Positions 45,598-57,651 of a stretch of 64,000 nt of DNA are shown piece by piece. Below the pieces are notes generated by a model. It ran no database searches and was not told the origin of the DNA. It saw only the letters and a list, made by a program, of their open reading frames with translations. Source of the stretch: Clonostachys chloroleuca (taxonomy: Eukaryota > Ascomycota > Sordariomycetes > Hypocreales > Bionectriaceae); the NCBI GenBank assembly GCA_037952775.1, contig JBANAY010000003.1, forward strand, positions 13,702,001-13,766,000, in the 5' to 3' direction. Position 1 is the stretch's first letter, and each line of letters starts with the position of its first letter. Both the position numbers and the translations under genes were made by a program.

Positions 45598-47770
45598 TCA
45601 GTCGATGAGGGGAGTCCCTGTAGCTGGGCTCTGTTCCTGTGACCGAGCTCCAAGTTCATGATAGGAGCATTGCTGAACTTTACCCCCCTCCAATAAGAGA
45701 ATATTATCACCTGGCTGTATGTAGTCGTAAATGTGTGTAACAATGACCATCGTCCCTTCATAGTTCGTTCTCAGATTCTGTATAACGCGTTCGCGTGTCG
45801 ATGGGTCAAGGGAATGAAACGGTTCATCCAAAAGAAGTATTTTGCAATCGCGTAGCAGAGCTATCGCCAACTTCAACTGTACCTTCTGTCCGCCAGATAG
45901 CTTTCCCCCACGCTCACTAACTTCAGTGTCAAGCCCTTTGGTGAAGCCTTGAATAACATCCCAAATACAGGCATTTTTGCAAGCCTTCATCAGATCTTCA
46001 TCCTGACGTTTCTTTCGGGCCACTCGCTCATGATTTCTCTCGAGAGAGCATATTAGATTGAATACAGGTTTGCAGAACTTTTCTTTGTTTTCCACAAGCC
46101 CTTCATCCGATCCTCCGACGCAGCGACAGGGAAGCACTTTGGCCTCATGAAGCTGTAGATAGCATCCACAGTACAAGCAGTTCTGCAAACATTTTCAATA
46201 CGACCCGGCAATAGATTCTCCCGAATTGTTCCTTCGAATAAAGAAGATTCCTGTGGGAGAATAGATATTTGGGCCTGAAGGCTATCCTTCGTTACTTCTG
46301 TTATTTTTTGGTCATCGATGGTAATAGAGCCATCAAACTTATATTGCCGAAATATGAGATTTAATATGGTAGTTTTGCCAGCACCATTTTTGCCAATAAA
46401 ATAAGTGATCTTCCGCGGTGGAATATTGAATGAGCTGTTCTCCAGGATATATCTCAGAGTCTCTAGAGTGTCGTGTCTGAACGTGACTCCATTGAATGAA
46501 ATAGCTCCTTCGACAATTTTGATTTCGGCTGCATTAGCATTGTCTTGGACGGAGGGACAGGTTTGGAAGAAATCGTATAGCTCTCCGATGCTCAGGTTTA
46601 ATAATTGAATGACCGTGATTAGAGTATTGAGAAATGTGATTGCAGGGTTGATTGTATCATCCCAGTGTCGCAGAAGACTTATATAATATTTGGTGGATTT
46701 CCCTCCGGCAACAGTGTAGAATATATGAGCCACTCCCAGTGTCTTGATAATATTTGGGAGGGATAGAAAGAATTGTGATGTAGCAGCTCTCACCTCTTGC
46801 AAAAACCTGATTGTTGAAAGATGGCTAACCAGGACCCGTTTCAAATAACCCTTGTAGTGATAGTATTCTGCCGATTGGCAATGAGAAATACGCTCATTGA
46901 ATTCGCTCTTTAGTTGTGTTCCGTCAGGCAATTTTATAAGAAACTGCATAGAACTCAATAGGGCGGACCATGAGATCACACACAACATAGTAGATAGTGC
47001 GCCACTGCTATAGGTGCGCCAGTGGTGCCCGCTTAATACAATGAGATCGGTGATATTTCCCAAGAGAAGTGTGACTCTGAACAAAATATTGGTAATGGAT
47101 TGACTTGAGTGTGCAAGTTTTCTGAATAGGCCAGTCTTTCTTTGGTCGTGGAAATTTTTGGAAAGTGACAAATAATGGATCAGGATACTCTCCTCCATGT
47201 TGTTCTGTAAGTGCCCTGTAAAACGGGCGTTTATCCATGAAGTTAGAGTTGAGGATAGAGTTTCAGCCATTGATACGGCGAGCGAAAACCAAACGAGCCA
47301 TATATTGGTCGACATGTCGTCTAATCTCAAAATCTGGCCATTGATATATGTCGTTGCCCAATGGAGTATCCGGAAATAGAGAAAGTGCGCAATAAGATAA
47401 CACATGATCTTGGCCCCATGAGACGAGAATAGTATTGGCAATAGTGAATGGAGTTTTTCGATTATATCTCCTGCTTCTGCCGGTTGTTGAGAGTTTTCAG
47501 GTATTCCCCAATAAAAGAACTGGAGAATGTTGACAAAAATGTAGACCATGCGGGGAATCGAAAGAAGGGGCTCTTGGAGAGAGCAATTGAATAGAACAGT
47601 CCCGGTGACGTAGATCATGAACAAGCTCATTTTTCTGTATCTCTGAAACTTGTAAAACGAGACAGCTAAAAGGGAAAATTGCATCATGCAAAATGGCCAC
47701 TAAGAACTTGTCAAATTTGTTCCCTATAATAGCTGGTGAAGTCACTTACTGTCTCTGTTCCCATCCACAT
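45598..47770 (-). CDS. ABC half-transporter, frame break in the ATPase domain
   Basis: A short first exon, 47770-47750 (MWMGTET), joins across a 50-nt intron to 47699. The main frame gives several hydrophobic segments, then a nucleotide-binding domain: Walker A GKNGAGKTT (around 46385), Q-loop ILPQESSLFEGTIRENLLPG. It then leaves frame, and a second frame (from about 46000) carries DEDLMKACKNACIWDV, signature LSGGQ, Walker B ILLLDEP and VIVTHI. Between them a 42-nt segment (46149-46190) resembles 45943-45984 (C..AC..D.I..F twice), so a ~206-nt partial duplication, or an unusual intron, separates the halves. Without a splice this would be non-functional. Likely role: export of a small molecule. 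It resembles the partial ABC gene at the right edge. Confidence 0.65.
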
Positions 47771-47865
47771 GATGAAAGCCTAGAGGGTAAGTATTAGCTA
47801 GAGGTAACTGAAACAGGGGAAAAACTATTCACATATGTTAGAGGCAGAGCTAACGAGGGGAGCAG

Positions 47866-48124
47866 TCCGAATTAGTTCAACTCTACCCTAAGCTTGGGGA
47901 TCACCAAGATATTCAAGGACTCTCTCATTCTACCCAGGACACAACCCCTCAGTTGCCGCCTGTATGCGAAGCTATCTAGAGTAGGTCGGCCAGCACTCTG
48001 TTTCTGGATTTGACTTGAGTGGCTGAAATATATACAGCATTATTGCTATTCATGGTCTTGGGACGACGCAAGCTTCTTACATTTGGAAGCCATCTAGCGA
48101 AGCGGAGCCTAGAGGAGCACATTG
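47866..48124 (+). pseudogene. Fragment of the hydrolase gene at 60.3 kb
   Basis: About 260 bp matching 60395-60652, from AGTCCGAATTAGTTCAACTC through the intron to AGGAGCACATTGG. It covers the end of exon 1, the intron and the start of exon 2, including a GLGTT-like stretch. It starts about 95 bp upstream of the ABC start codon, on the opposite strand. Confidence 0.75.
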
Positions 48125-50485
48125 GTATGACGTTGCTCTCTTGTGAGCCGTCGCTTTGTTGTCTTCCATCGTTGCTTTGTTCGCTTTCGGTATTGCTTTC
48201 GTGGTGGCTCTCTTGGTCTATACCAAGGCGTTCCGTGTCGCTCGTATTCTCTGTGGCGCCGCTTTCTTGTATATTATCGCCTTCTGGTTGGTATAAGGAT
48301 ATTTTTTTTTTATTGAGGCTTCAAGATATGCTCAGATCCTGCACGGTTGCTTGTGCATAGGCTTGCTATCTGGCCTAGTATACTGTTGGATATAGAAGGT
48401 GTATATGAATCTAAAATCTATTATACTGCTCAGCGGGAACGAAGAGACTATAAATACTTGAATAATATTGCACATTGCTTCAGCCAGTAATAGAAACAAG
48501 GCAGCATATCCACTTAACATGCCTTGTGAAACGCCTTGCCAGACCTACAGCGTAACGTAAGCTATCTCGAGTCATAGCTTCGAGCAGGCGCGCTTTTCAG
48601 GTTCTAACTATCCGGCTGTCCGGGCTGGAAGGCTCGCGCGGATCGGGTTCAGATGGTACGGCTGTCTGTAGGCACGGGCTCGTGCGGATAGGTCTTTCGT
48701 AGGCTCGCGATACAGCTTTCCGTTGCAGCAGCTAGCTTATGACTAGGCTAGGTATCAGGCCTAGTACTAGGGGTAGCTTTTGTGAAGCGATTGGATAGGT
48801 CCAGCTTGTGTGATGGTGCGTGTAGCTGGCGGTTAGATAATGGATCAATTGTTAAGGAAGGCGTCGTCGGATGAAGCCAATAGGCGACAGGATGATTGAT
48901 TTGAATAGCAGGTCTGGTTCATCACATCGAAGTCGAAATTGCTACTACCTGTTACGCCAGATTTGGGCGTCTCCTGGTGGTTGCTTATGTTGTGAACAAA
49001 GCATATGCCACCCGTCATCACGTGGAATACCCCACTTTTTGCACCAGTAAGGATCGGATCACTCCCGATCACCAGTGAGCCTCGTGAGCCACCAGTGTAT
49101 ATACATGTATTTATTTCTTAGAAAGAATATTCCTTTAGACGGTTATTATCACAATCGCTACCGCCTTCATTAAAACTAGCTCCTCAGTGCTCGTACATGA
49201 GCAATAACTCGCACAGCACCAAGACAACCCGATCGCCCTCTCAGAACAACTATGATTGGTTAGACCCCGACCTACCCTAGACCCCTGTCCAGTATAAGTC
49301 ACCCAACCGCTACATGAGGGATATACGCGGGGAATCTCTTAGCAGCTATGACTTGGTGTTGTATTGGGATCTCGGCGGCCGCTGGACTAGCATAAATAAG
49401 AATCAAGGCAACATGGATAAAGTCAGAGGGACTTGTGGAGGAGATGAGCCTGTTTGAGTCGTGGATGCCATATTGTATGAACGAGGACCCAAGCCAGGGG
49501 TCAGAATGCCTTCTCCTCTTAGTACCCACTAGACTCTGAAGAGCAGGGGAGCTAGCTCTGATCTACTGGTCCATATTCAAGATGAGCTACTGATTGGTCG
49601 TATACCGCGGTACATTTTTGCTCCCAGCTGAGTGAGTAGTGGGCACGTTGCGTGGAGGCCAGAAGGCAGCTAGTGAGGGATTTCAGCTGCCTCACCAGTT
49701 AGCCTCGCGGCGGTCTGTGTCAAAAAGCGAGCTTGGTTCGCAGCTGAAAACAGCTCGAGATTGGTCTCGGCCATTTGGGCTGAGGCTCTAGGTGCTAGAG
49801 CGCTAGTTGTGGAGAATACCTGACGCAAGGGGTGCCCAATGCCTACAGCCCATTTCGTACATCTGTCGTAGGTGCTGGTGGGTCAAGGTACATACTCGGG
49901 TGGGTATCTACCTTGGGTACTGCTTCTTCGAACTAGGTAGCGCAGCCAATTTCGGCTGAAAAAGCTTTTCGGGGCACGAATATCACTCTTGCTGGAGCGA
50001 GCACCAAATATCTAGAAATATGTCAAGAGAATAGTTTTTGGCCCCTGGCTAGTGGTCCTCCAAGCCTGCCTGTACTCCAATTAAAGTTTTAGTAATTGCA
50101 TCTGTTGACTGAAGCGCGCACCAATTTGGCAAAGCGCGTGAAGCTTAGTCAGTGGCTACCCGGGGTTCACCCGAAGCCTCCATGGCGCAACACCTTCTCG
50201 CAGTACCGGAAACGGGATAAAAGAGGAGCTTTGGGTGCAAAGAGAAATCGCATATATAATTACATCTAGCCGGGTGAAAGAAGGGAAGTTTTCCGTATAC
50301 AAATTGCAGAAGCAAAGCAGTTTTAATAATTCTTCTATCCCCACTTCTCATCCAAGGTCTGTGATTGATAAAACTCATCTCAATGTGGCAACCGCAACCG
50401 GCCACAAGTACAGGCATCAACGTACAGCTATGTCGGAATGTGATATCTCCGGTAGCCTACTCCTTGCGTTTGATTGAGTTATAAC
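48125..50485. other. No gene seen
   Basis: One forward frame (about 48142-48299) encodes a very hydrophobic two-helix peptide (VALFAFGIAFVVALLVY, ILCGAAFLYIIAFWLV) without a start; possibly a relic. The rest shows nothing I can support. Confidence 0.35.
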
Positions 50486-50493
50486 ACACAATA

Positions 50494-53400
50494 CTATGCG
50501 TAGTAGGACGGTCCTAAAACTTCCTGCATATTGGACACGAGCCGCTCAGGTAGATTCTATGCCGAAATTAGCCATCCAAGTCTGAAAAATAGAAGTCTTG
50601 ACTCACCATTGGCCATCCTGCCCCTTTAATCTCTTTAAAGCTTTGTACAGCACTATTGGCTCTCTCTGTCACCAAACCCCTGTCCATTTCAGCCTCATGG
50701 GTGAGCCTGTCCATCGCCTTTGCCATCCAATCTGGAGATTTTGTAATGAATGAATGTGCCAAGACCACGGCGCTCAACCTCCGGACTGCAACCATACGCA
50801 AACGTATATCAGCAGACTTAGCCTGTAGAACTCGGATGGAATTTTCCACCAAGCCTTCGATAATAGAATTGGTCACTTCCGTACAACTGCGAAAGAGGAG
50901 GCACTTCAGGGTTTCTTCTGCTTTCATTTGTATTTTTGGATCTGGATCTTGAATCTTATCGCTCACCACACTGAGAGCTCTTTGCTGTTCGTGCGGAGTG
51001 CTGGTGTATAGTCGATGTAGATACAAGTCGTGAATCATGTTGATAGCCACAGCGCGGTGAACCAGCTGCTTAGATTGGGTTTTTCTCACAACGATTTCCC
51101 AGAGAGCCGTGGACTCGTTGTTGCGGAATGGGAGATAGCACAGCTTTAGCAGTACCGCAGCTGCGGGCTTCTCTAACTTCATTTCTTCAGGGAGCTGTGC
51201 ATCTAACAAAAGAAAGATTTCTTCGATAATTGGGTGAAGCAATTGCTTGTGAACAAGAACACCTGACGCGTTGCTACAGAGTAAGCCGTCCACAAATGCG
51301 AGTGCCATTGTTGCCGCGCGGTGGAATTTGTGTTGCGGGAAAGGTTCCTTTTCTCGTAGTGTAGAGATTTTCTCAAGCACTCTAGCTACTGTATCTTGGA
51401 TGCTAGGGTCAAGTTTATACGGACGAGTGCCTAGTGATGACTCGTTTTTGTTTGCAGCAACGAAGTCCTGGACACTGGGCCACGATTCGTAGAATGTCGA
51501 GGTGTAGACGCGTGACAATGTTGTGCCCAAGGCAACAGAGACGTCGCCGTTTAAAATATCATCTTCCATTTGGAGAAGCACGGGAACAATGTTTTTTTTG
51601 TGAAACAACCGCCATCCTTGATTAGCAAGCAAGACTTGAAGTGTGTCGAGCTTTGCAAGCTGTGATGGGACTGAGTCTGAGGCATCTAACCGAAGGGAAT
51701 GAGTATAGCGCACTAGCCCTGGATATCGCTGCGGGTCGCGGTTCTTCGTAAGTAGGTGCAGAAAGATGACCCACGTGCGATTGGCGAGTGACATATGGTG
51801 CTCGAGGATGTCGATTAGCAGAGGCTCAACCTTCTCCAAGACTCGACTGCGGAAGGCGCGGGATCTGGGAGACCACAATAAACCCAGGAGAAGGGTCGCA
51901 GCCGCTATATGATGGCCCAATTTTGTGTGATCTTCCAGAGCTACTCTGACCAGATCTTCCACATCCTCTAGCTTTGCGGGTGTCGCCCCAAGTTCCATTA
52001 GCTGGAAGGCATCATTCAAGAGTTTGAAGTCAGAGTTCCAGATCTCGGACAATGCGGCATTACTTCCTCCTTCAGGGGGTTCTTCTTCCAGCTTCTTGGA
52101 GGATAGGAACTTTTCGAACCACTTTTTATCCAAAGGAGATCCAATGCGCCTGGCCAATCGCGATATTTGGGGATCATCATATGGCGGTTTCATATCTCTA
52201 CGGCACGCGTGGAACTGTGCCGGCCACACCAGCGACCCACGGAAGGCAGGATCAACGAGGATGTCCTCACCATCTTCATCGTCATCGCTAAGTATTTCAA
52301 AGCTGGCGAGGAATCGTTTTTGGTAGTTCTTATCACGCTGAGAAACGACTAGAACCTGCTCACCCCCCTCAGCCCCCTGCGTGCGGATGTAGCGCTCAAG
52401 GTTGTGGTTAAAGCGTATAGATGATAGGAAATCACCGATAGTATCGTGGAGTAGCTCCACGCACTGGTGGCGAAGCTCCCCGTCCGGCGTCAAAGCATTT
52501 TCTGCGAGAAATGCGATGTACTTGTCCGGAGGCGGATCGAAGCCTGGGCGAATTAGAACGCGGACGGATAGGGCGCAGAGACCTGGCTTCATCTCCCCGG
52601 CCAGTATTTCGGCTCCCAGCTCCTCTCGCCGTTGTCGCGCCTTGTCCCTACAATCATTCTGGGACACACGCCCTACTTGGGCTAGGTTGGAATGCTGCCC
52701 TGGCCGGATAGCTTCTGCGACACTGTCCTCGGGGAAGACCGTCTGTCCTCGGTGTTCAGGAACCGCCATTTCCTTTAATCCCTTCCTTGCAAGATCAGAA
52801 ACGTTCGGCTCGTTCATTGTCGCCGCTTTGGTTAATACCTCGAGCACATCGGGGATTAGAAAGGGACAATGTCGCGACCATTGCCCATGCACAAGCGTAT
52901 CCAGCGCGCTCTTGATGGCACTGAAGTCTTCGTCGGCCATGAGAAGACGCGTCTTAGTTAGTAGCCGCGGTAGAAAGAACTTAGCGGAGCGTGCTAGCCT
53001 CTCTACTGATCGAAAAAGAAGAGCTCGCGCCACCTCGTGGATAGCCTCGAATGGGGAACTACAGCCCTCAACCAGGTCCTGAAGGATCCGCCTGTCGAGA
53101 TCTCCCATGTATCGGAACCCAGTTCCGAACTGCTGTAGCTGTTCATGGTAGCGTTTCATGAGCATCAGGCAGAGAGTCGGAGGATGCAATGGCACTGATC
53201 CAACGGTTGTCAAGTGCCTCGCCCAGCGTTCATAGTCTTGGCGGGATCGTTCTTGGTTCTGGTGTACATCACGTTGACCAACATCGTTAATCAAAGTTGC
53301 GTAGAGCTTATAAACCTCGTAGAGGCAGTCACTGTACTCTCCTTGGCGCGAAAGAATGAATGCATGGATCTCGGAGGCGAGCAAACCGATATTCGTGCGC

Positions 53401-56136
53401 CGTTTGTGAATCACCTGATAGAGTGTGTTTTGAGGTGTTAGCACGCGGTGAAAATCCTGGACATGTGTGAGGACACACGCAGCCACGTCTTCTTCGTCGA
53501 AAGTGCTATCACAAGGAGTTTCTTTTTCACCATTACGAGTAGGGGAGGTGTGCTGTGGGTCGAACAGAGTCGCCACGCCGCGAACCAGTTTGTTCATATA
53601 TTTCACAGCCCCAGTCAGATGATGGAGCCAAATCGCACCCTCATTGGCCCCGCTCAAAGAATCATGACGCCCCATTAGGCCACGTATTGTTTGTTCCAGC
53701 GACACAGTTCTCGATTCAAACACCTCCCATGCCGCCTGAATCTCTCCATCATTGGGTATGTGCCAGGAAATGTCCCTCATCGCCGCTTGACCCGCACCAG
53801 GAACCGCGCACGTGGTCGGATAAGTCGACGTCAAACCGGTCAGCATAGAGTAGCATATCTTCCCGGCGAGCTTGTACGCCCGTGATTCACATGTCTTCTC
53901 TGCAAACTGAGCCAGTTCAAGTACTTCATTCTTGAGGTCTAGCAGATCTGACCCGGATGAGGACCCGCCATACAAGAGGCATTGGCTGAGGGCCTCGACA
54001 TACCAGCCGAGATCGTGCTCTACAGACATAAGATCTTGATTCTGAGTACTCGACTGGCATCTATCAATACTTTCACGGATCCGTTCTATGGCCACCGGTA
54101 CAAATGTCCGCAGACCACTTTTAGGATCTGCTTGCACGGCAGACCTGACAAGAGAACCCATCAAGTGCTTTGCGCTGGGAATGGGATCCGATGACAAGCG
54201 CTCCCTGAGAGAAACCATGACTTTTTGCAGCATTTCGGGCCCTATCGACAGCAAGCATGCGTGTGCTGTGTCGAGGACATCAGTCTCGGTCTCGCTTCGT
54301 CCGGTGGCGCGGCCGGTATCGAAACCGGAGTAGGTGTTGGACGCAAACTGAAAGACAGATTTCAAAATCTGCAACGAGAAGTCTTCAATGGTATTGGAGG
54401 CAGACTGGGGCAGTTTGAGTTCTAGTTTATCGGAAAGTTGTTTCAGGTAGTCCGCGGAGACAGAACTTGCGTTCCTCAGGTGCGCGACTTCACCTTCTAT
54501 CCAGGTTTTGGCTGTTGTAGGCTCCTCAGATTTGCCTAGCTCAGCAAGTGGAAGATTGTAGTACTGAGCCGTACATATGGCAAGCCGAATGAACTGGCAG
54601 CTAGCTGTTGACAGTTCTGGGTGGTTCGCACTGATGCTAGATAAGGCGAGATTCATTAAATTCCACAGATAGCATCGCAGCCCCTTTTCTCGCGCGATAA
54701 TGCTACAGACCCTCACCAAGAGCCACATACTAAAGGTTAGCGAGTCGCCATCAACCTGGCTGCCGTAGGAATCTTTGAAGAGTTCAAGGACAGCGGGGAT
54801 AATGAGATTTGGCTCGAGATGGGCGAGTTCTCTGCAACTGTGTTGACTGGGCATGCGCGTATACATGTTCGAGGAAAGACAGCCTGAAAGAACTGTGCTT
54901 CTTAGCAATTTAACAAATTCTTGTTTCAGCTTGTCGTTAATTCGTCGCTCTTTTGGTGTGGCCAATTCTCCGCGTTGCTCCATATTATATCTCCAACAGA
55001 AACTATGGATCAGGTGATAAAGGAGTACCGCGACAAAGCTCAATTTGTCTTTCTTAGTGAAGTTGCGGTGGTACATTCCGCCAAAGGATGCGATGAACGT
55101 TTTGAGGCTTGACAGCATGGAGTTCTCCTGCTCCAAGCATAAAGGTGAGAGCGAAAAAGCGATCCACCTGGCAGTCCTGGAAACCACCCTGGATTGGTCT
55201 TCCGGAGATAGAGAAGTCTTACAGATTGAGCCGACATCGATCCGCGTCAATTTGGATATAGCGGCGAATATCTCGCGGGACTGTATTTCATCGAAAATGC
55301 CATAGGCTCCAAACGAGACATGCTTGCTCACTAAGTGGCTTTCGGCGAGTTTCGAAAAAAGGTTCAAAAGTGATGCAGTGGCTGCTTCTGATTGGTCAAG
55401 CCTCTTGGAAAGATTGAAGAATGTCGGCATGTAGTCTGAGCGCGATTCAGGTCCAGGCTCCGTCGGCCATATCAGTGAGATTGCCTTCACAGCCCCAGCT
55501 GCAGCCTCTGGATCACTAGCATCAAAGTACGGCAGAACTTCCTCAAGTACGGACAATCTGACCCTTGGGTCGAAGTAAACTTGCGCTTCTTCGGCAAGAT
55601 TATCATACACAATAGGATTATCAATAATATTCCCGGAGTGGAGATATGCGTGCTTTAATCTTTCGAGCAGCGGCCACCAGTTGAATGTGAGGTCTCTGTC
55701 TTGATGGAGACAGCGAAAACCTTCTATGTTGCTATTACAACAGAGCGACCGGGTTAGGACTGTTGGAAGGGAATGGCGAGCCCGAAACTTACCGAAGGAG
55801 GCGAGGCACCATATCAGAAAACACCTGCGCCGGTCTAGCCTTCATGCCTGGCGTTAAGGCTAAATGGTAGTATATCCTGGCTAGCTCTGCACGCACTCTG
55901 ATAGGTACATTATGTTCTAGAGCGATCCATGTTGAAAGAACGTCGGACCACTTTACTGTGGCTTCATAGTCTTGTCCTGCGATAGACAGGTAGAGGTGTT
56001 CCAACAGTTTCTCGAGCCCGGCTTGTCGATTGGATTGGCCATCGGTAACATAGGGTATATTTTTGATAAAATCATACGTGGGGGGTATAACGCGATCAGG
56101 CTCGCTAGCCAGAAGTTGCTGGAGATTGCTAGACAT
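50494..56136 (-). CDS. blm10: Proteasome activator Blm10/PA200, 1843 residues
   Basis: Exons: 56136-55793, 55731-50607, 50556-50494. Introns are 61 nt (GTAAGT..AATAG) and 50 nt (GTGAGT..GCATAG, with a GCTAAT branch). The protein is a HEAT-repeat solenoid. C-terminal features of the Blm10/PA200 family are RRLSAVVLAHSF, PDWMAKAMDRLTHEAE and the final PSYYA. The last 21 codons lie in a micro-exon and end in Tyr-Tyr-Ala, the HbYX-type tail that inserts into the 20S core and opens its gate. Without splicing the frame would end in SDLDG and lose it. Blm10 caps the 20S proteasome in nucleus and cytosol. The start at 56136 (MSSNLQQ) is preferred; ATG at 56190 is also in frame. The only housekeeping gene in the window. 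Confidence 0.9.
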
Positions 56137-56199
56137 TGTAATTAGCACTTCCACTTCGTTAAGGAGGGCAAGAGGAGAGATGTAGGACAACAGCCTAGC

Positions 56200-57640
56200 T
56201 AAGAGGACAATTTATTTTACTATCACAGAGCGAGCAGGGCATTAATAATAACAACTTAGATTCTTTGCTATTTTCTCACCATTATAACCCGCTGCATGAG
56301 GCTAGTGAGGCTGGAGACCAACGCCCTCATGGCTCCACCTGTTCCATATTCGCCTGAGCAACAGATTATCAAGAACTAAGGTAAGGGAGACGTTGTGGCG
56401 AGTTCTTTTGTAGCGCATTCGAAATGGCGACCTGCTCGAAACCGCACTACTGTCTTGGATGCATATGCTCCATGGGTGCAGCGGTAACCCGCTACCAACC
56501 AGCAGACAAGGTTTTCCTGAGGGCACGCCGCTGGAACTGTATTGACCGCTTCGCTTATGGCCGAAAAAGGTTGTCTAAACGTAGTTCAACTGGGCCGTGG
56601 CATCATTATGCATGAGACAAGAGTTAACATGATGCATAACGCTCAAATGGGATGATGCGACTGGGGTGAGGTATACAGAGGTGATTGCTCACCTACTTCA
56701 ATTTGCCAGTAACCGTATTTAACACACCATTACGAGAAATCCCTAGCTTAGTGCTGGGCACTGTAGGGGTCAAGAAACCACGCCCAACATCGGAAAGCTG
56801 CGTATGAAATGTATCACTACGGCCTTTCGAGGATTAGCTCCAGGAAAAGCTCAACAAGGGCCCCGTAGATATACAGCTGTTGGATGGATATGTTGTCGTC
56901 TTCAGTGGTAATGGAGAAAACGGCTTACTCCCGGTGGATGTCAAGCCTAGCCTGTTTCGGGATGATACGAAAACTTCCCAAGAATTACTTCCCTTGGCAT
57001 GCCGTTGCTTCCTTTCGCGCTATTGTGAGGCTGGAAGTGTAAATCCAACCGGCCTGGGTCTCTCAGATTGAGCAAGAGCGCACTGCCGGAAGTCGCGCAA
57101 TGCTGTGTTCGGTCGTGGGGTCGTAGTCTCGCAGGCTAGCATTTCCATGCTGATGAAGAGCGCTGGATTTTAGAGTCACACGAATCTGAATGTGGATGAA
57201 GACCCAAAGCCGCCGCTCAGGCACAGCGCAACTTGTTGGCTTGAGGTGAGACAGTGATGTGGAGACGGGGCAGTTAGTTACCCCCAAGCGACAACCTTAC
57301 TTATAGGATCTTGGACAAGAGCCAAACCAAGGGCTTCTTCTAATGCACTATATGCAATCACAAATATTGTGAAGAGTGTATAGCTGAGACAGCAAAACCC
57401 CGGTACCCTAGCTGCTCATACGTAACATCACTTCTGTGACTCATTCTGCGTCCCTGATAACAACGACTAGTTTTCAGATTGTATCATCTGGATGAAGAGC
57501 AAGGAAGTACCTATCTACAAGTAATAACAAATGAATCTACCAAGACTTGTTTGGTTGATATGCGCGGAAGCCCACATATAGGGCTATGTGGTGTTATGGA
57601 CACGAGGATCATAAAGCACACCCCAACGCACCATAACACA
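56200..57640. other. No gene seen
   Basis: Short frames on both strands without motifs; presumably the blm10 promoter at the left end and the 3' flank of the next gene at the right. Confidence 0.4.
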
Positions 57641-57651
57641 TAAGATTTCTC

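Noticed and set aside
52402..53082. 226-codon forward frame inside blm10
   Set aside because: Antisense to a long, well supported exon; no motifs of its own.
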